Of a stretch of DNA of 64,000 nt, positions 14,601-28,783 are shown piece by piece. The position numbers and the translations under genes are program-made. The DNA comes from Pyrocephalus nanus (lineage: Eukaryota; Chordata; Aves; Passeriformes; Tyrannidae). Within the stretch, counting starts at the first letter, position 1. Each line of letters starts with the position of its first letter. The notes under the pieces were generated by a model, which had not been told where the DNA came from, searched no databases, and saw only the letters and a list, made by a program, of their open reading frames with translations. The stretch spans positions 374,001 through 438,000 of the forward strand of contig CM076264.1 of NCBI GenBank assembly GCA_038380795.1, in the 5' to 3' direction.

Positions 14601-15369
14601 ATAACCTGCTTCTCCACGTGGTTTCTGATGGTTTTTGTCTGCTCTTGGCCTGCTTCAGTTTTCCGCTGGCATCCCAGGGCATGGGGCTCATTCCATACTC
14701 CTGTCCCAGTTTCCTATGGAAAACTAAAAGGGCTGGCAAAGAGGGAGAGCTGGACGGGTTACTGCAGCACTGCTGCTCTGTATTCTGAGCACAGCTAGGA
14801 GACAGACCCCAGCCAGCCTCCAGCCACAGCTCCAGGATACAGAGCTGGGCCAACAAGGGAGAGAGAAGCTGCCTGCTTACCGTTTCCAGCAGACGTGAAA
14901 CACAACTCCCAGTGCGTGCTCCCAACACAGAGGGGCTGGAGGGGTGGAATTAACAGCCCCTGAGCATATCATGTGCGGAATTGATGGGTTGAATAAGCAG
15001 CAAACACAAAGAGCAAACATGCAGAGCGAACACGCAGAAAGAGGGAGCAGGCACTAGCCTGGAGTGGCTCTGGAGCCATGGAGCTGCTCTGTGTTTTGGG
15101 ATGGCCAGGGCAGCCCACAGGTATGGCACACAGCTCTCCAGGAGCTGCTGCTGCTCTGGCTCCGAGGCAGCACACGCCAAAGCCACCAGCAGCTCGAGAG
15201 CAGGGGCTGGTGTTGGTGGAGCAGGCAGGGATGGCACTGAGAGCTCCGTGCAGCCCACAGATGTGTGCCCGTGGGCTGGGGGAGCCCCAAGGGTGTGGGG
15301 AGGGGTGTCAGCCACAGGAACGCACTGCCTGGCATTGCACGTGGCTAAAGAGTGGAAGAGAACATCATT
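8691..15369. other. Intergenic, nothing recognised
   Basis: A (CA)n run near 12684-12697, an A15 run at 13181-13195 and a T14 run at 13678-13691. Open frames up to about 142 codons have no recognisable domain. No avian CR1 3' end (repeated ATTCTATG) was found. Confidence 0.65.
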
Positions 15370-15790
15370 TCTTTAAACTCATCTTGCATTCAGCCAGCTG
15401 CATATAAATTTCCCTCTATCTCATCAAGCTCTCACTGTTTGGCCTCCTCTGACTGATATTGGCTCATCATACTTAATCTAGGGTGAAATTTCCTCGTCTG
15501 AGCTAAATTACTCGCAGCCATCAAGGGAAACGATATTTATTTTTCGTGGGGCTAATGACCTGTCCCCCAGACCCACCCACTGATGGTTATTTACTAGGGC
15601 CCAGATGCTTGGGCTCAAAATGAGTGCTAATGTCAGCGGGGGCCATTCCTCATCCAGGGCTCTGATTGAATTGGAGCGATCCCATTGACATTGACTCGGT
15701 GACTTCTAAGGCCATTACCCTCAGCAAGAGATGAACCTCTCATCATTGCTCCGACACTGACAGCTGATTAGCGACAAATTACAAGTGGGA
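15370..15790. promoter_or_regulatory. Candidate conserved noncoding element
   Basis: Dense in homeodomain and TALE-like words: ATACTTAATCTAGG, GAGCTAAATTACTCG, GGGGCTAATGACC, and ACTGACAGCTGATTAGCGAC, which packs TGACAG, an E-box CAGCTG and GATTAG into 20 bases. Immediately followed by a polypurine tract. Confidence 0.33.
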
Positions 15791-15810
15791 AGAACCTCGG
15801 ACTTCGTTGG

Positions 15811-15928
15811 GTGAGGAAGGGGCGGGGGGAGGAAGAGGAGGAGAGATTTGGAGGAGGTGTGGGGAATGTAAAGAGTCAGGAAGGCGGAGTGAGGAGCAAA
15901 GGAAAAGGAAAGAGTGGGAGGGGATAGT
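15811..15928 (+). repeat. Polypurine tract
   Basis: About 118 nt almost entirely A and G on the + strand, with runs of GGGG, GGGGGG and GGGG. It does not contain four closely spaced G3 runs of the classic quadruplex pattern. Confidence 0.8.
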
Positions 15929-18900
15929 GACACCCAGGAGCTGATGCAGACTGTTGGCATTGGTGGTGCTCTACAGGCTTTCACTGGATGCAGAACAGGG
16001 CCCACAGCCAAAGGCTGGAGAGAGGCAAAGGCACATACTGACCATAGAAAGCTGGAATCAGAGCAGAGCTGGGAGGAACAGACAGCTTGGTGACCATGCA
16101 CTGGCTCCCAGGAACCACAGGGCTCAGGAAGACAGAAAAAACTCCAAGAGAGCAAAGGCGAGAGCTTCCTGAGAATCCTGATGTGTGTTTCACTCACAGC
16201 ACTCCCAGTGTTCTTGGTGAACAGACAGTAACAGCAACACAACCGTCAATGTGACCTGTTTTGCCAAGCACACCGATACCTGAGTTTCTCTTTTCACCAC
16301 TCTTAGACTACCTGGAGATATAGTTTTACTGACACTAGGCCACACTTATAGATATATTCCTAGCCACAGAAATGCAGCCAAATGCTCTCATGTCAAATAC
16401 AGAAGCAGCCAGAAACCAGCACCAGCCTCATGGGCCAGCTCCTCCAAGAAAGTCGAGAGTGGGCGTCATTTTAAATCTGCCAGAGAAAGATTTCCTACCT
16501 TAAAGAAGATGCTACCCACTGTGGATACAGCTCTTCTTATCCAGATAATTCCTGAGGCAGACTATGCTCCCCTAAATAAAGGGGAATATTTTTAGTGACA
16601 CCATTAATATAGACAGAGCCATTCTGAAAGGCATTACAAGGAGGCTTGCTGCCCTGCAGTCCTGCAGGCTCGGCGACTCTTCACAGCTCACAAAACACCA
16701 GGCCCATTTCAGAGAACAAGCAGCATGAAATACAAACGAAGAAAATGCTTGCGAGGCTGAACTGCCACGGTCACAACTGCCCTCTCGGAAATAAAACCTG
16801 GCTCTGGGTACTTGGCAAACAAATGCAGTATGTCTAAGTGCAGCCTGTCCTTTCTGTCAGCTGAGACCTAACCCCCAAACGGACTTTCAGCAGCAGTCAC
16901 CACTGTTGCAATCTCAGCCCTCAGCTGAAGGAAAGCTGCTCTGAGGGACCCCGAGCCTGCAGCCAAACGTCCCCTCGCTGCTGCTTTACAGCTGCATCCG
17001 GCACCTGTCTGCCACTGTTCCCAAGGAAAAGCAGCCAAAGCAGCTGCACTGCTCTCCTCTCCACACCAGTTCTTTCACTGATCTCAGAACCCCACTAGGA
17101 AAGACAGCACACACTGATTCCTGTTCCACCTCCTGTCCTGCATGTCCAACACTCTGTGGCTTCCACACATCCTCTGAGGGAACACAGCCTGACCTTTCTG
17201 ACATGTGCATAAGCCATGGCAAGTGTATCACCATGAAGGATGTGCTAAGGGATGAATGCCTAACCCTTATGGAAAGTTCCCTGTAGTATTGCCCAGGTTG
17301 CAAAACATCCACCTCAGAGACCACTCCGTGAGCTCACGACCCTCAGTGAGATTCTCCTCATACAGTGAATTCATATTTCTGTTAAACTTCCTCTTATCCA
17401 GTTTCCATTTACTCATCCATACCAGCCCATCAGCCTGCAGGGAACCCACCTGCCCCTTCAGCACAGACCAAACCTACTTCAAGAGAAAGCACTGCCAAAC
17501 CATCACCTCCCAGCACTGCACACAGCACTGCAGAGCTTCCCCCTCCTGAAGTGGAACAACATGGACCTGAAACACCTGACAGAAATACAGAAAACTTTCT
17601 ACAGACAACAGACTGGGTTTGATGAGCTCTTTTGGAAAGGAATGCAAAGAAAAGCTTCCCTGTCTTACAATAAGGTCAGAATATTCAGCTGGTGTGGTGT
17701 GCAGGAATGTGCATGGCTTCCACCTTAAGAAATTCTTTCCCCAAGAACAGAACAGAGGAGTTTTTCCCCTCAGAATTAATTTCCCCCATAAATACAGTAC
17801 CTGTGGGGAGTTTGTTATCTCTTAGAATAGAAATTTAAGTAATAGGAGCAAATCTAGCTGTCAGCTGGTCAAACAAAACAATCCAGTCCCCAACTGCAGC
17901 ATCACAACACCAGGTCCTAAACTGCATCTCAGAGCCTCAAAAAGCGTGAGAGGTGTTATACCATCCCTTAAAACAACAACAACAAAATAGGAGAAGACAA
18001 GATTTCTTGCAACGCATTGTGAACAAGGCAAATGACACCTGGCTGTGGGAGGAGGTGTGAGCAGAGCTGCCCGGTAGGAGCAGCTCAGCTCTCGGGCTGC
18101 GGAGTGCAGAGGGAAGCTGAGGCAGCGCCTGCCTGCCTGCCTGGGTGTGCTGCACAGTTGCTGGGGTGGGTCTGTGCGACCACGCATCCAAGTGGGCTAA
18201 TGCTCCCCTGCCCAGCCTGATTGGTCAATTTGGGTGACATATTTTGGGCAGTTCTGCTTACTCAGTGACTGCAGCTTGTACCCCATCCACAAATCCCCAT
18301 CTGCAGCTACAGATGGCCCATGTTTTTTTTCCTTCTTCTCTTCTCCATTGTGTGAAATAGCTCTGAGGATGCAGAACAGAGGCAGAGATGCAGGGTTGCT
18401 GTGTTCTGCACAGCCACACAAGCCAAGTAGACATTAATTCAACACAAGTAAAGAAACCCCAAGTTCTGAGCAGGCAAACTGTCCGCTCTGTGCTGCCAAA
18501 AGCCCTGTTCTCCAAGTCCAGCTCACACACAACGCACAGCCCAAGAGCTGCAGTTAAACACTGTTGTAGGATAAACCAGGAAAAGATCTGCTCAGTTTTT
18601 AACTGCACAAATGGAATTTTTCCTTTAGTTTTTGATATACTTTGTGCCAGACTGTGTAAAATACTCTCTTTTTCTGCCCCTTATAAGGAATTATAAGACT
18701 TACCAAAACCTGGGAATACTTCACAAAGCCTGGAAGATCTGGTAAAATGTCACAAGGAAATCCAGTTTTGTGTTGCAAAATACCCTCCTGTTTTTTCACA
18801 TTGCCTCATTCCTAGCTCTCTGTTTTCTGCTTCACTACTAATAGTGATGCACAAGATGAAAAAGACCATTCATGCAGTTTCATTTCTCCTAACCTCTGGT

Positions 18901-19379
18901 GAAACGAGACCCAGACCAGGGGAAATGAGTGAAACAGCGAAGATTAAAGATACAGATGTACATCCATACACCCAAGCACACACTGCCTCTTTCAGCCTGG
19001 TTGTGCTGCAAGGAGAAGGTGATTTACCTGTACGGCACCACTTAATGCTGGGCTGTTAGTGCTGCCAGCCAAAATGTCCTCAAACCCCAGGGCTTTTGTC
19101 TAGCAATGTATTTGTTGTTATTTTTAATGGTTATTATCACTGTTACCTTCAAAGCAAGCAAGTAAGGATGCAGAGCCTAACCATGCTCCAGTTCTGCAAG
19201 GAATTACACATGCATTAACATTTCAGCTCAGGCAAAGCAAAGCCTTGTCCTTTTCCCTGCATTATTCAAGTGCCTCTCCTGTATTTCAGTGCTTTATACT
19301 ACAAATAAATCTCTTTCTTCTGTTTTTTTTTGAGCCTGTATACTGCAAAGCCCTGCACTTGTAGAGGCCCACCTGGAGC
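15929..19379. other. Intergenic, nothing recognised
   Basis: No exon, RNA gene or mobile element is recognisable. Open frames (e.g. 17861-18187, minus) are low-complexity or lack domains. Confidence 0.65.
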
Positions 19380-19640
19380 ACCGTTAGTGGCATTTATTTT
19401 ACATTAGCCCTACTCTGAAAACACATTTTGTGGGATATTTTGCCAGCTGGGCCCAAAACTATTAATCCATTTTTAAAATGCAGATAATTTCGTTTTTAAT
19501 CACATACTTCTATTTTGAGTTGGGTGCACTGTAATCCATGGAGTTCTGTAATTTTCCACTTCATTTATTTTGGATTTAATGAGCTGGTAATAATGTACAT
19601 TTCCAGCTAAAACGACTGCCTGAAATATGGAGCAGAAAGT
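19380..19640. promoter_or_regulatory. Candidate conserved noncoding element
   Basis: AT-rich with ACTATTAATCCATTTTTAAA, TTTTTAATCACAT, GGATTTAATGAGC and GGTAATAATG, i.e. several TAAT cores in 250 bp. No open frame of note. Confidence 0.25.
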
Positions 19641-20869
19641 CACAGAAGTAAAGAACTTGGGCAGGGAACATCACTGCCAGAAGTTTTATGGAAATAAATT
19701 GAACAACATTAAGACACAGAAGATTCAAGAGAAATCTGCCAGCTATCACAGAGTGAAAGCCATGGACAAGTGATGATTTTCCCTTTTTATTAGTTTTATT
19801 AAAATATTTTTGGTACTAACTGCTGTGTTAGGCTACACCATTGAAGAAGTCCTGCTGCACCTCAACAGAGCACCAATTACAGCCACGATTTCTGAGTGCA
19901 GAGGGGAAATCCCCTCATCATTAAAGCCTTTGGCCCAGCTCCCATTGGAATCGGCCTGGAAAGACCCGGATGATGCACCTCCCAAGCCAGGCTCATATCC
20001 TCCATGTAGGCAGCTTGGATAGGGGGGTGATTTTTGAAGGCTCTGAGCAACCAGCTTTGAAAGATGCTTAGAAATTAGGCACTTAAGTAGATGTACAAAT
20101 ATGGGACACTGTTTTGCACCTTGAAGTTCTTTCACAGATCACAGATTCAAACTGCTTTTCCTTTACTCCAGGAGAGCAGTAATTTCTTGCTGAGCAACAG
20201 CAACCAAAAGTTTCACCTGTTAAATGCATGTTCATGTTGGTATGTGTTCTTATATTCCCTCTGGGCACCTACAATTGACACTGTCATGTCATTAGACTTT
20301 AAAATCCTTTTTGGTTAGCCAAAGATGGTAAAGATTGAACAAGTACAAAGTAGCTTTGCTACAGGTGAAAATACACAGGCTTTTCCTCTTGGTTAATTTT
20401 AAAATAACCCCAAAAGCTGCATCTTCTTGTATAGTACCTTTTGAAATACAACAATAGGTACAAAATCACCTCAGCTGTCCATTCTTGATCCGTCCCATGC
20501 AGTGCCAGAGAAGGGACAGCACTTAGAACCACTATCTTAGACCAACACGTTCACTGTTAGCAGACACAAGCCAAATGCTGTGTCTGGCGTGGCCCTTCCA
20601 GCCAGGATCTAGTCTAGTCAAGCTGTGTCATCTATTGATCGAGATGGAACTTGGCAACAAAACCAAACTAGTCTGCCTCTTTAACAGTGAAACTGCTTTT
20701 AAAGATGATGTTTAAATCATTAGTTTAAATGCTACATTCACAGTCCTGCTCTGCAAACGGAAAACAAAAGCTGATTAGCCAAAGACATTTTCCCCTGTAA
20801 TTAGATTCACTCCTTAGTTAAAAAAAAAAAAAAAATCCACAAACCAACACAAAATTTGTAAGGAAAAAA

Positions 20870-21560
20870 AGTCGTGGTATATTTTCCTTGCTCTCCTCAG
20901 AGTCCTCTGAATAATGTGGATGTGCTAATTGGTACCCATTAGGGCAGGAATCAGAATGCCACTACCCCAAACATGCTGCCTTTTCCTGATAATTACAGGG
21001 CCAGCAAATGACCCCCCAACAATTTCGGGGCTAATCACAGAGAATCCTGTATATAGTGTAATGCTGCATTATTCAAAAAGGTAATGAAATTCCAGGAAAC
21101 ATCAGATGCAGCAGGTACATGAAGATAATTTTGTTTTTATAACCAATTTCAGTCAGACAAATACTAGAATCCTTTCCAATTTTCCCCCCATGAAACTAAA
21201 GTGTCACTGAGATTTACAGCCCCCTCAAGTTCTCTTTTCAGAGGAACATTCATTTACATAAACAGATAATCCCAGATAAAAATTTCCATTAGACAAAGGT
21301 GAAATGGATCAATTTCCTCTGCCAAGACAAATCTTAAATCTTGAGCAGATAGGGTCATTATTACACCAGGCCCATTTCAGAAATAATGTATTAAAAAAAA
21401 AAATCAGCCGATAGCAGCCATTTCCAGCTTTCCAATTATCTTTAAGAAAAGCTTATTCTGTGGACAATAAAGCACATTACTGCACAATATGATACAGTCC
21501 ATAAAGATCACAATGTTTTATGAAAGGTTAAAGAAAGCTCAGCACATTTAGGGGAATGTC
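20870..21560. promoter_or_regulatory. Candidate conserved noncoding element cluster
   Basis: TGTGCTAATTGGTACCCATT, CTGATAATTACAGGGCC and GGGGCTAATCACAG within 150 bp, then further AT-rich sequence with GGTAATGAAATT and TCCAATTATC. No coding frame. Confidence 0.28.
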
Positions 21561-24288
21561 ATAACCCACAAAGTCTTTCAAGACTTAACCAGATCCTCGC
21601 GCAGGCTGTGCCAATACTGTGCTGCCCTCCTGCCTTCACAGCAGGGCACGAGGGAGCATCTGCAAATTGGGGGGGTCATGTGGTGCCCCACGGCAGAGGA
21701 CAGAGGTGCTGGCACAGCTCCTCGTCCTCGGGGAGGAAGCGAATTACCCATCCCTCCTCCATGTGCTGGGGAGGAAGAGATGGTCGCTGAGGACACTTGC
21801 CACACCGCGGGGTCCCTCTGCCCTTGTCCTCACCCCACCAAATGTTTTCCCTCAGCCCACAGGGACACCTGGCACACACAGAAACATGGACAGAGGTCGC
21901 CGTGCTGGCCCTGCCCACTCCAGGTGAGGTTGAGCACCAACGTGGCAGAGGCAGAACTCCAGCCTCTCCTCCCCATCACCCAGCATGGCCCTCCCTGCCG
22001 TGCCAGAGCAGAGCACCCGGCTCTGCAGCTCTTGCCCAGGCTGCAGTGGGAAGGCAGCAAGGCCAGGCAGCCAGGGTAGGAACACCCTCCTGTGGCAGGG
22101 CAGCTACGCTCCTCTGCAGTGCCATACAAGTTTGTCAGGCCCCTGGGAATGGAGTTTATGAGCGGTGACAGCAGCAACGGGGAAGTGCAAGAAATCACTG
22201 CCTAATAGACACAGCAGTCAAAGCAAAACAAGCAGCAACTTACCTGACTCGATTTTTCATCTAAAAGAAATCAGATTTATTTGCCATCTAACTAACTGCT
22301 CCTTAGAGCCAGCACGTGAGGAACGGGGAGAGGAGTGCTATGGGAGTGAGTGGTAGCTGGCTAATGGCAGGAAACAAGATCCTATCACGAGATAACCTGT
22401 AGGAAAGCTTTATCCTGCTCGGTGCCAAATCCAATGGTAAAGAGCACTAAGCCAGCTCAGGATCACAGGTGAAAAGGCTGCACAAATCCCTGGCAGTGCT
22501 TTAGACACCACACGGCTTCAGGGCTGAAAGTTCAGTGGGACACCAGCTGCCATTTGCCCTTATAGCAGCCCACAGCCAGGATCTCCGAGTTCTCTTCTCC
22601 CTGGCCATCACCACAATGGATAATGCCAAAACTACTGAGCAACAGCAACTCATTCCCCTCTAAAAGGAATGTTACCTTCCATCTAAATGCAATAAATATG
22701 TGAAACTGCACCAGAAATTCTTCAAGTTCTCTTCAAGGCTCTTATGGTTCAGCCGCTAAAAATAGACACATACCAAATATTAAAAGCAAAGCCTAATTAT
22801 CTGGAATCCCTAATTGTTAATCAAACAAATCTTTGCATGAGCAGCAATGAAAAGTTCCCTCCTGCACTTGTAGAAACACTTTTACAGACACCAGGGGAAA
22901 AACCTGACATGACCCAGCTAAGCCATTAGAACTGTTCACTACAGCTCTATCAGCTCACCAGAGAGCTGGCAGCTAAAAGATTAATACCTCTCTGATATCA
23001 GTTCCAGTCAGATTTTGTAAGCCATGCTTGTGTTTCTATTTCTATCCTACAAGAACATGACAGAAAGCCTGTTGTCACCTTCAACAGCTTGAAAGGAATT
23101 GTACACTACTAAAAGAAACACTTTGTGCAGAATTTCTGAATGACTACTGAAACTGTAACAGAATGCCTTCTGGATAAAAAAAGGGGTTTTCTGTAAAGTG
23201 AATAAATGCCCCAATGCTAAACTTAAAATAAAAATCATCACTGAAAACACAACTGGTCTATCCCACCTCAAACAGCAAAGAGTCCAGAAACAATAGCCCT
23301 TGTTTTCAACTTTATGAACTCTCTTAGCCCACGTGCAAATCACTGCGAAGATAAAGAAGCAACTCATCTCTACTAGCCCTCTCTTTCAGACACAGACACA
23401 CTGATCTCACTGTCTGTGGTGGATAAGAGGTGTGACATTTTCAAGAGGGACTGTGTTTGACTTGAAGCGGGTTTAGGTTGAGAGGAACAGATCTCCAACA
23501 GGCTGTATGATTTACTGACCACTGCACAGAGGTCAGTGTAGATGAGGGACTTCAGTTGTCCAAAAGAGGTCACTGCATCACCTTTCAACTCGAGATCTGG
23601 TCCCACACACCACTAAACAAAACCCAGAAAAAAACCCAAACAGCCCAAGCAGGCTTCTCCTATGAAGCAAGACAACTGCAGTGAATCAAGCTGGAGTCTC
23701 ATCTGCCCCGTTGAGCAATATTTCAGCAGAATTTTAATTGGCCAAAGATGCAGAAATCACATGAAAAGAAAAATAATGTTGATTTCCAAAAGTATCAGGC
23801 AATGTGATTAAATGGCCAGAAGCAACAATCAGCATGGCTTGAATACTTAGAACTTGCAGTTCACTAGAAGACAGTACATGTCCAGCTTCATAATTTTAGA
23901 AAATGGCTTTAATTTTGAGCCGCAAAAAACCTTCCAAGTAGAGTCATACTTCCTTTAACTGCTATCAGAAAGTTTTTTAATGTGTGGAAATACTTACTAT
24001 TGCCATCACTGGTATATCAGTCATAACATCTAATGATGTGGAGATTGTTGCCTTATAAAATTCACAGCTGGGTAGCTACATGGCTCAAGGCTAAAACCTA
24101 TTTTAAAATCCAGTGTTTTAGGAGGCAGAATGTTTATTAAAACATTTTGCCCATTAAAAATATATGACATATCATCGGTCATTCCATGTGATGCAGTGCC
24201 AGCCCTTTTTTAGGCAGTCCACTTGGGATGACTGCTGAAAACCTGGCAAGTCCGTTTGACAAGTCCACATCCTAATAATTTACTCCTC

Positions 24289-24291
<3 letters not shown>

Positions 24292-24320
<29 letters not shown>
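24292..24320. repeat. Poly(A) run, 29 bp
   Basis: Twenty-nine A on the + strand; a T22 run follows at 24504-24525, about 180 bp away, giving an inverted pair of homopolymers. Confidence 0.95.
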
Positions 24321-24325
<5 letters not shown>

Positions 24326-27300
24326 TCCAGCAGCCTGGAAGAACCTCAGCAGTGCCCCTGACGTGGTGTGCCCAGAACTCGCCTGCACACACAGCCACAG
24401 TTGGTCTCTTCACGCTGACAGTCCCACACTGACATGCCTGCTTGATCTCCTCATGGCACAAGTTACACTGAAATAATAATGAGGCTGCAGGTCTTTTTTT
24501 CTGTTTTTTTTTTTTTTTTTTTTTTGGAAATGTGGAGAGAAATGTTGATAAATATTCTTTCAGCAACTCCACGGGCATTTGGCATCCGCTTCCATGAGTT
24601 GATGCATGTCCTAGCCTGGAGAACACAAGGATGACTACTTTGATGCTAAACAAAACCCAAAATCACTGTCTCTTCTACCATTCCCCGTGTGCGCTGTGTA
24701 AGGAGAGACGCTGGGACTCCACAGGAAGGACACCTTTGTTATGGGCGAATGTCTCTCTAAAACAAGAACTCCCCTAAAGCCAGTGGGATCACCCAGGGAG
24801 GAACTGATCCCTAACCATCTGATCCCACCTCACAGACAGCTGGCACATCAATTAGCGTTTGACAAAATTGTCTGAAAAACTCTGACATGAAGTTGAAACT
24901 GGTTGGATATGGAGAGATGGACATGCAGCCAAGGTCACCTATTCTCCCAGGTTATTGCTGCCCATCCTGCAGCTCCCTCTCAGTCTGGCTGGCAGCAGTA
25001 GGTCTGTCCATGACCTGAGGAACACCGCAGCCCTTCCCAGCTGCCTGCAGCAATGCTTCCATTGGGATTTTGCCTCCTGCAGTGGCACAGCCAGGAAAGC
25101 CAAACAGGAACTAAGATGTCTCACTCCCTGAACTGCTGATACACTTCTGGATACTCAAGGAGGGTGAGGATGAGGGCAGACTGGACTGCCTGAACACAAG
25201 CAGGATGGCAGGTTCCCAGATCCAACGTGGCAGCCAGGTTCTGCGTGGTGTTTGCCTTGTCAGGCCTAGCCAGACTTCTCACAGGTGGCAGAGTTATCTG
25301 CTCTTCCTGCTCAATACACAAAAGAGAGGGCCAAGCAGAGAACAAGAGCTCTTAAAATGGTTTTTGTACTGCAGCAGAGGCTCCTCTGAGAAGTTCAACA
25401 CAGTCAGGTCCTGGGGCCCCAAGAAAGCACAGCCCATCCAGTATGTCTTGATTAGAAGAGACCCCAGCTGAGCCTTTGTTCTAGACTAACTCTCCAGCAA
25501 AAGGAACGCCACGTTTTACATTTGAAACAGAAATGTTACCGCTGCTAACAACCAGGAAAATAATCCTGACCTCATTGCACGTTCCCTTGTCTGACAAAGT
25601 ATGGACACCGTTATTCATATTTGTACTGTACAAATGTTCCCCAAAATGTCAGCCTTTCCTAATGACCCTAAAGAGACTGAAAATTGAAGTGCAGTTCTGG
25701 GCAGGGAAGCGACTCTATCAAAAAGAGACAGAGAGAGCCTGTGGCCATTGCCCATAGCTGTTCCGAGCTGCCTTCCAAGTCCTATATATTAACCAAGCCT
25801 ATGCACAAAAGCCATGTTTTTAACTACTGTCAGCACTGCACAGTCACTCCAGCAGCAATCGAGCAAGCTGTTCTGCCTCATGCCTCATCACCATTTCTCA
25901 CACTCTGCATCAAAGCACCAACATTAGCCAATTCAGCTGCCCTTCAAACTTCCAGCTCCAGTCAGGAAGAAGCATCTGCGGCTGTTCAGCTCCTTGTGAG
26001 GCCGCCGAAAAAAATCCCAGCTTGCCAGGAATGCCCAGAGTAGCCAAGCCTGATGGCTCTCCATGACATATGGCCTTAGGACAGGCCAGACAGCTGTGAG
26101 CAGCTCCCCATTCCTACACTGTGCTCCGGTTCCCGCTCCAAAGCCCTCCCGGCAGCACGGATGAGCTGCAGGCTCTCCCAAGGCACTGCTGCCGCTCAGA
26201 TGTCATGAGCAGCAGCTGTCAGCAAGGGAAGAGGCACCCTTCACTTGTGGCTAAGATCAGTGACACAGCACAGGCTGGCACCACAGAGGCTCCAGCGCCC
26301 TGTCTGCTGCCGAGCAAGGAGCTTGCACTGCAGCAGTCACTCCAACGGCAGGAATGCCGTCAGAAGCCATCCGTCAGCTTGGCAGACTGGAGGAAAACAA
26401 GAAACAGAGTCAAGATCGGCTTCGGGCGAGAGTACCACAACTCCAAGTCCTCCCAGCTTAACGTGCACAGCACAGACAGGGAGTTCAGTCACTGCTGCGT
26501 TTGTCCCAGAACACACTGTGCTACCGTCACTCCAAGGTCACAGAGCAGGGAGCAGAAGCGGAACAGAGTCCTCAAGCCTGGTCAAATCTAAGTGCTCTGA
26601 CGCCACTTTTGGGACATGCTGATGAGTCTTGTGTGGCTGACGAGATGCAGTACACGGCACGGTTTGTGAGCCAAAGGAAATGGCAAAGAGGATGCAACTG
26701 GAGAACAGCACAGCAAAATCCCCCAAAAATGCTTCTAAGACTGGGAAACTATCTTCTATGGACCTTGCTCAATGCTTGACAACTTAAAAATCAACATATT
26801 AGCTTAAGTATATGGAATTAATGGATGAAATAGACAAATAATTTGAAGAAAAAAGGGGAAAATTGGGCAGGCTACGATTTCCTTCCCTCTATTCTCTGCA
26901 GAGAGCTTCTAGTCCAAACAATGGCTGAAGAGGAGCATTCCAGACCTCCCAGGCCAACATCAAGATGGGACTGGGGCAACTACTATCATGAAAATTAGAC
27001 AAAGGACATCACAAAATAATGGAATAAAAACAATCAGAAGGCTTGGCTACATACTGTACTTGGTTCTTCACCAACTTCCCAACACTCCACCCTTCCCATA
27101 CACTGCATCCTCCACACATCTTGGCACTTAAAAGTCTCTGTGACTTAAAGAAGCCAGACAGAGCACGAGGATGAGAGAGAGAACGTGAACTGTGTGTCAA
27201 AAAGATGATGTGATTCCAATTTTAGTAATCAAAATAACTGAGGAAAACCTAAAGTCTCCTAAGACAAACCAGAGTAGCAAGGGCAAAAACCCAGTCCTGG

Positions 27301-28725
27301 CAGGCAGGCAAAAATATCCACAGTGCAGTCAGCAAAAAAATAATAATTTCCTCCCATTTCCTGTATCTTTATGAAGCATTTTCAGAGGCAAGGCAAACCT
27401 GTATTTTCATATCTCCAATTTTCAAACTCTACCACTGCTACTTAGCAGAGATTTTGGCATTTAGCCAGACAGCCATGGGGGGAGAGGGGAGAAAAAAAAA
27501 ATGATTTGCACGTGCTCATCTTGGCAGATGAGGAATAAACAAGGCAAAAGGGGGTACAGTGAGATGAGCCCAAGTGCCAGTACCCAGGCCTTGTTTGGGA
27601 TTAAAGTAGAACTTCACAGATCAGATGTAAGAGTGCGTTAAAAGTTTGGAAGAGTCCAGTTGATTTCAGCATAGAAATCCTCATCAGAGCCAAATGAGAA
27701 GTTGTAAGCGTGACCATAGACACACATTCAAGTACCCACAGCAGCCAGTCAGCAACAGTGAGGATTTACAACAAAACCCACCACCACAGGGTGACTTTAC
27801 AGAAAGCCTGTTCTGACCTTTAAGTGTCTTGGAAACACGATCCCCTTTGGGAAATCTACTGTCAGACTCTGACTGAGTGAAGGAGCCTAGGACTTCTACA
27901 GGAATAGTCTGGTTCTTTTTTAGCAGTGTCCAGATCCCACGTGCTTCTCCAAAAGTGAAATGAGCTTATGGACCAAAGCTGTCCGCAATTCCTGGAGTAT
28001 CACCCTTATTATAAATACATCAACTAAACTCACCACAATGAGAAAAAGAGAACATCTCTAGTTAAAACAGTTGGTCTCTAAATGCCTTCTGTCATAGCAT
28101 GAATTCAAGGTGGGATAAAATTTTATTGGCAGGCTGGAGTTAGGGAGACCTTTAAATATGAAAAACAAAAACCCCACACCCTATGCTCCTAAAATTCAGG
28201 ACTCCACACAAGGGAGTTTTTTTAACTCTACCATTTTCACTGGAAGCAGACTGTTGCACTAGGAAACACCATCCCACACGATTAAGCAGTGCTGCAAACA
28301 GCTTCTGTCTTTCCCTGAAAATCCCTTAAGTTCTTAAAAAAATTCCTTTACTTCCACCTTCAGAACCTACCCAGAAAAAAGCCATTTGTCAATTACTTCC
28401 AGTTCTTTCAGTTCAGGACTCTATCACGCTGCACAATTGTTCATGTGCATCTGCTCAACACGGAGGAAAAAGATGTTGCTAAATTGGAAGCAGAGCAGTG
28501 GGCTGGGCAGGAGAGGTGCCTTCTCCATTGTGTGCACAGGGAGGTTCTGCTGACTGCAAGTGCTCGCACAGCAGGAGAGAGCCCCAGTGCCATCCCTGCT
28601 CTTGCTATTGGCAGCTGTTCTCTTAGCACCAAAGAGAATTTATCGCACCACTGACAGATGCCCAGATTCAGAAGCTGGAGCTGAAAGGCAAAGGGATTGA
28701 ATCAGAAAACAAAAACGTCCCCACA

Positions 28726-28783
28726 AAAAAAAATAAAAAAAAAAAAATAAAAAAAATTAATAAATTTAAAAAAAAAAAAAAAA
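28726..28783. repeat. A/T low-complexity tract
   Basis: About 58 bp mostly A with interspersed T (AAAATAAAAA words). Confidence 0.9.

Noticed and set aside
15721..16242. 173-codon minus-strand open frame
   Set aside because: Its Ser/Pro/Phe/Leu-rich product is the antisense of the polypurine tract; no family resemblance.
26121..26622. Overlapping open frames of 156 and 125 codons
   Set aside because: Two competing frames over the same bases, no domain and no signs of splicing signals; typical chance frames.
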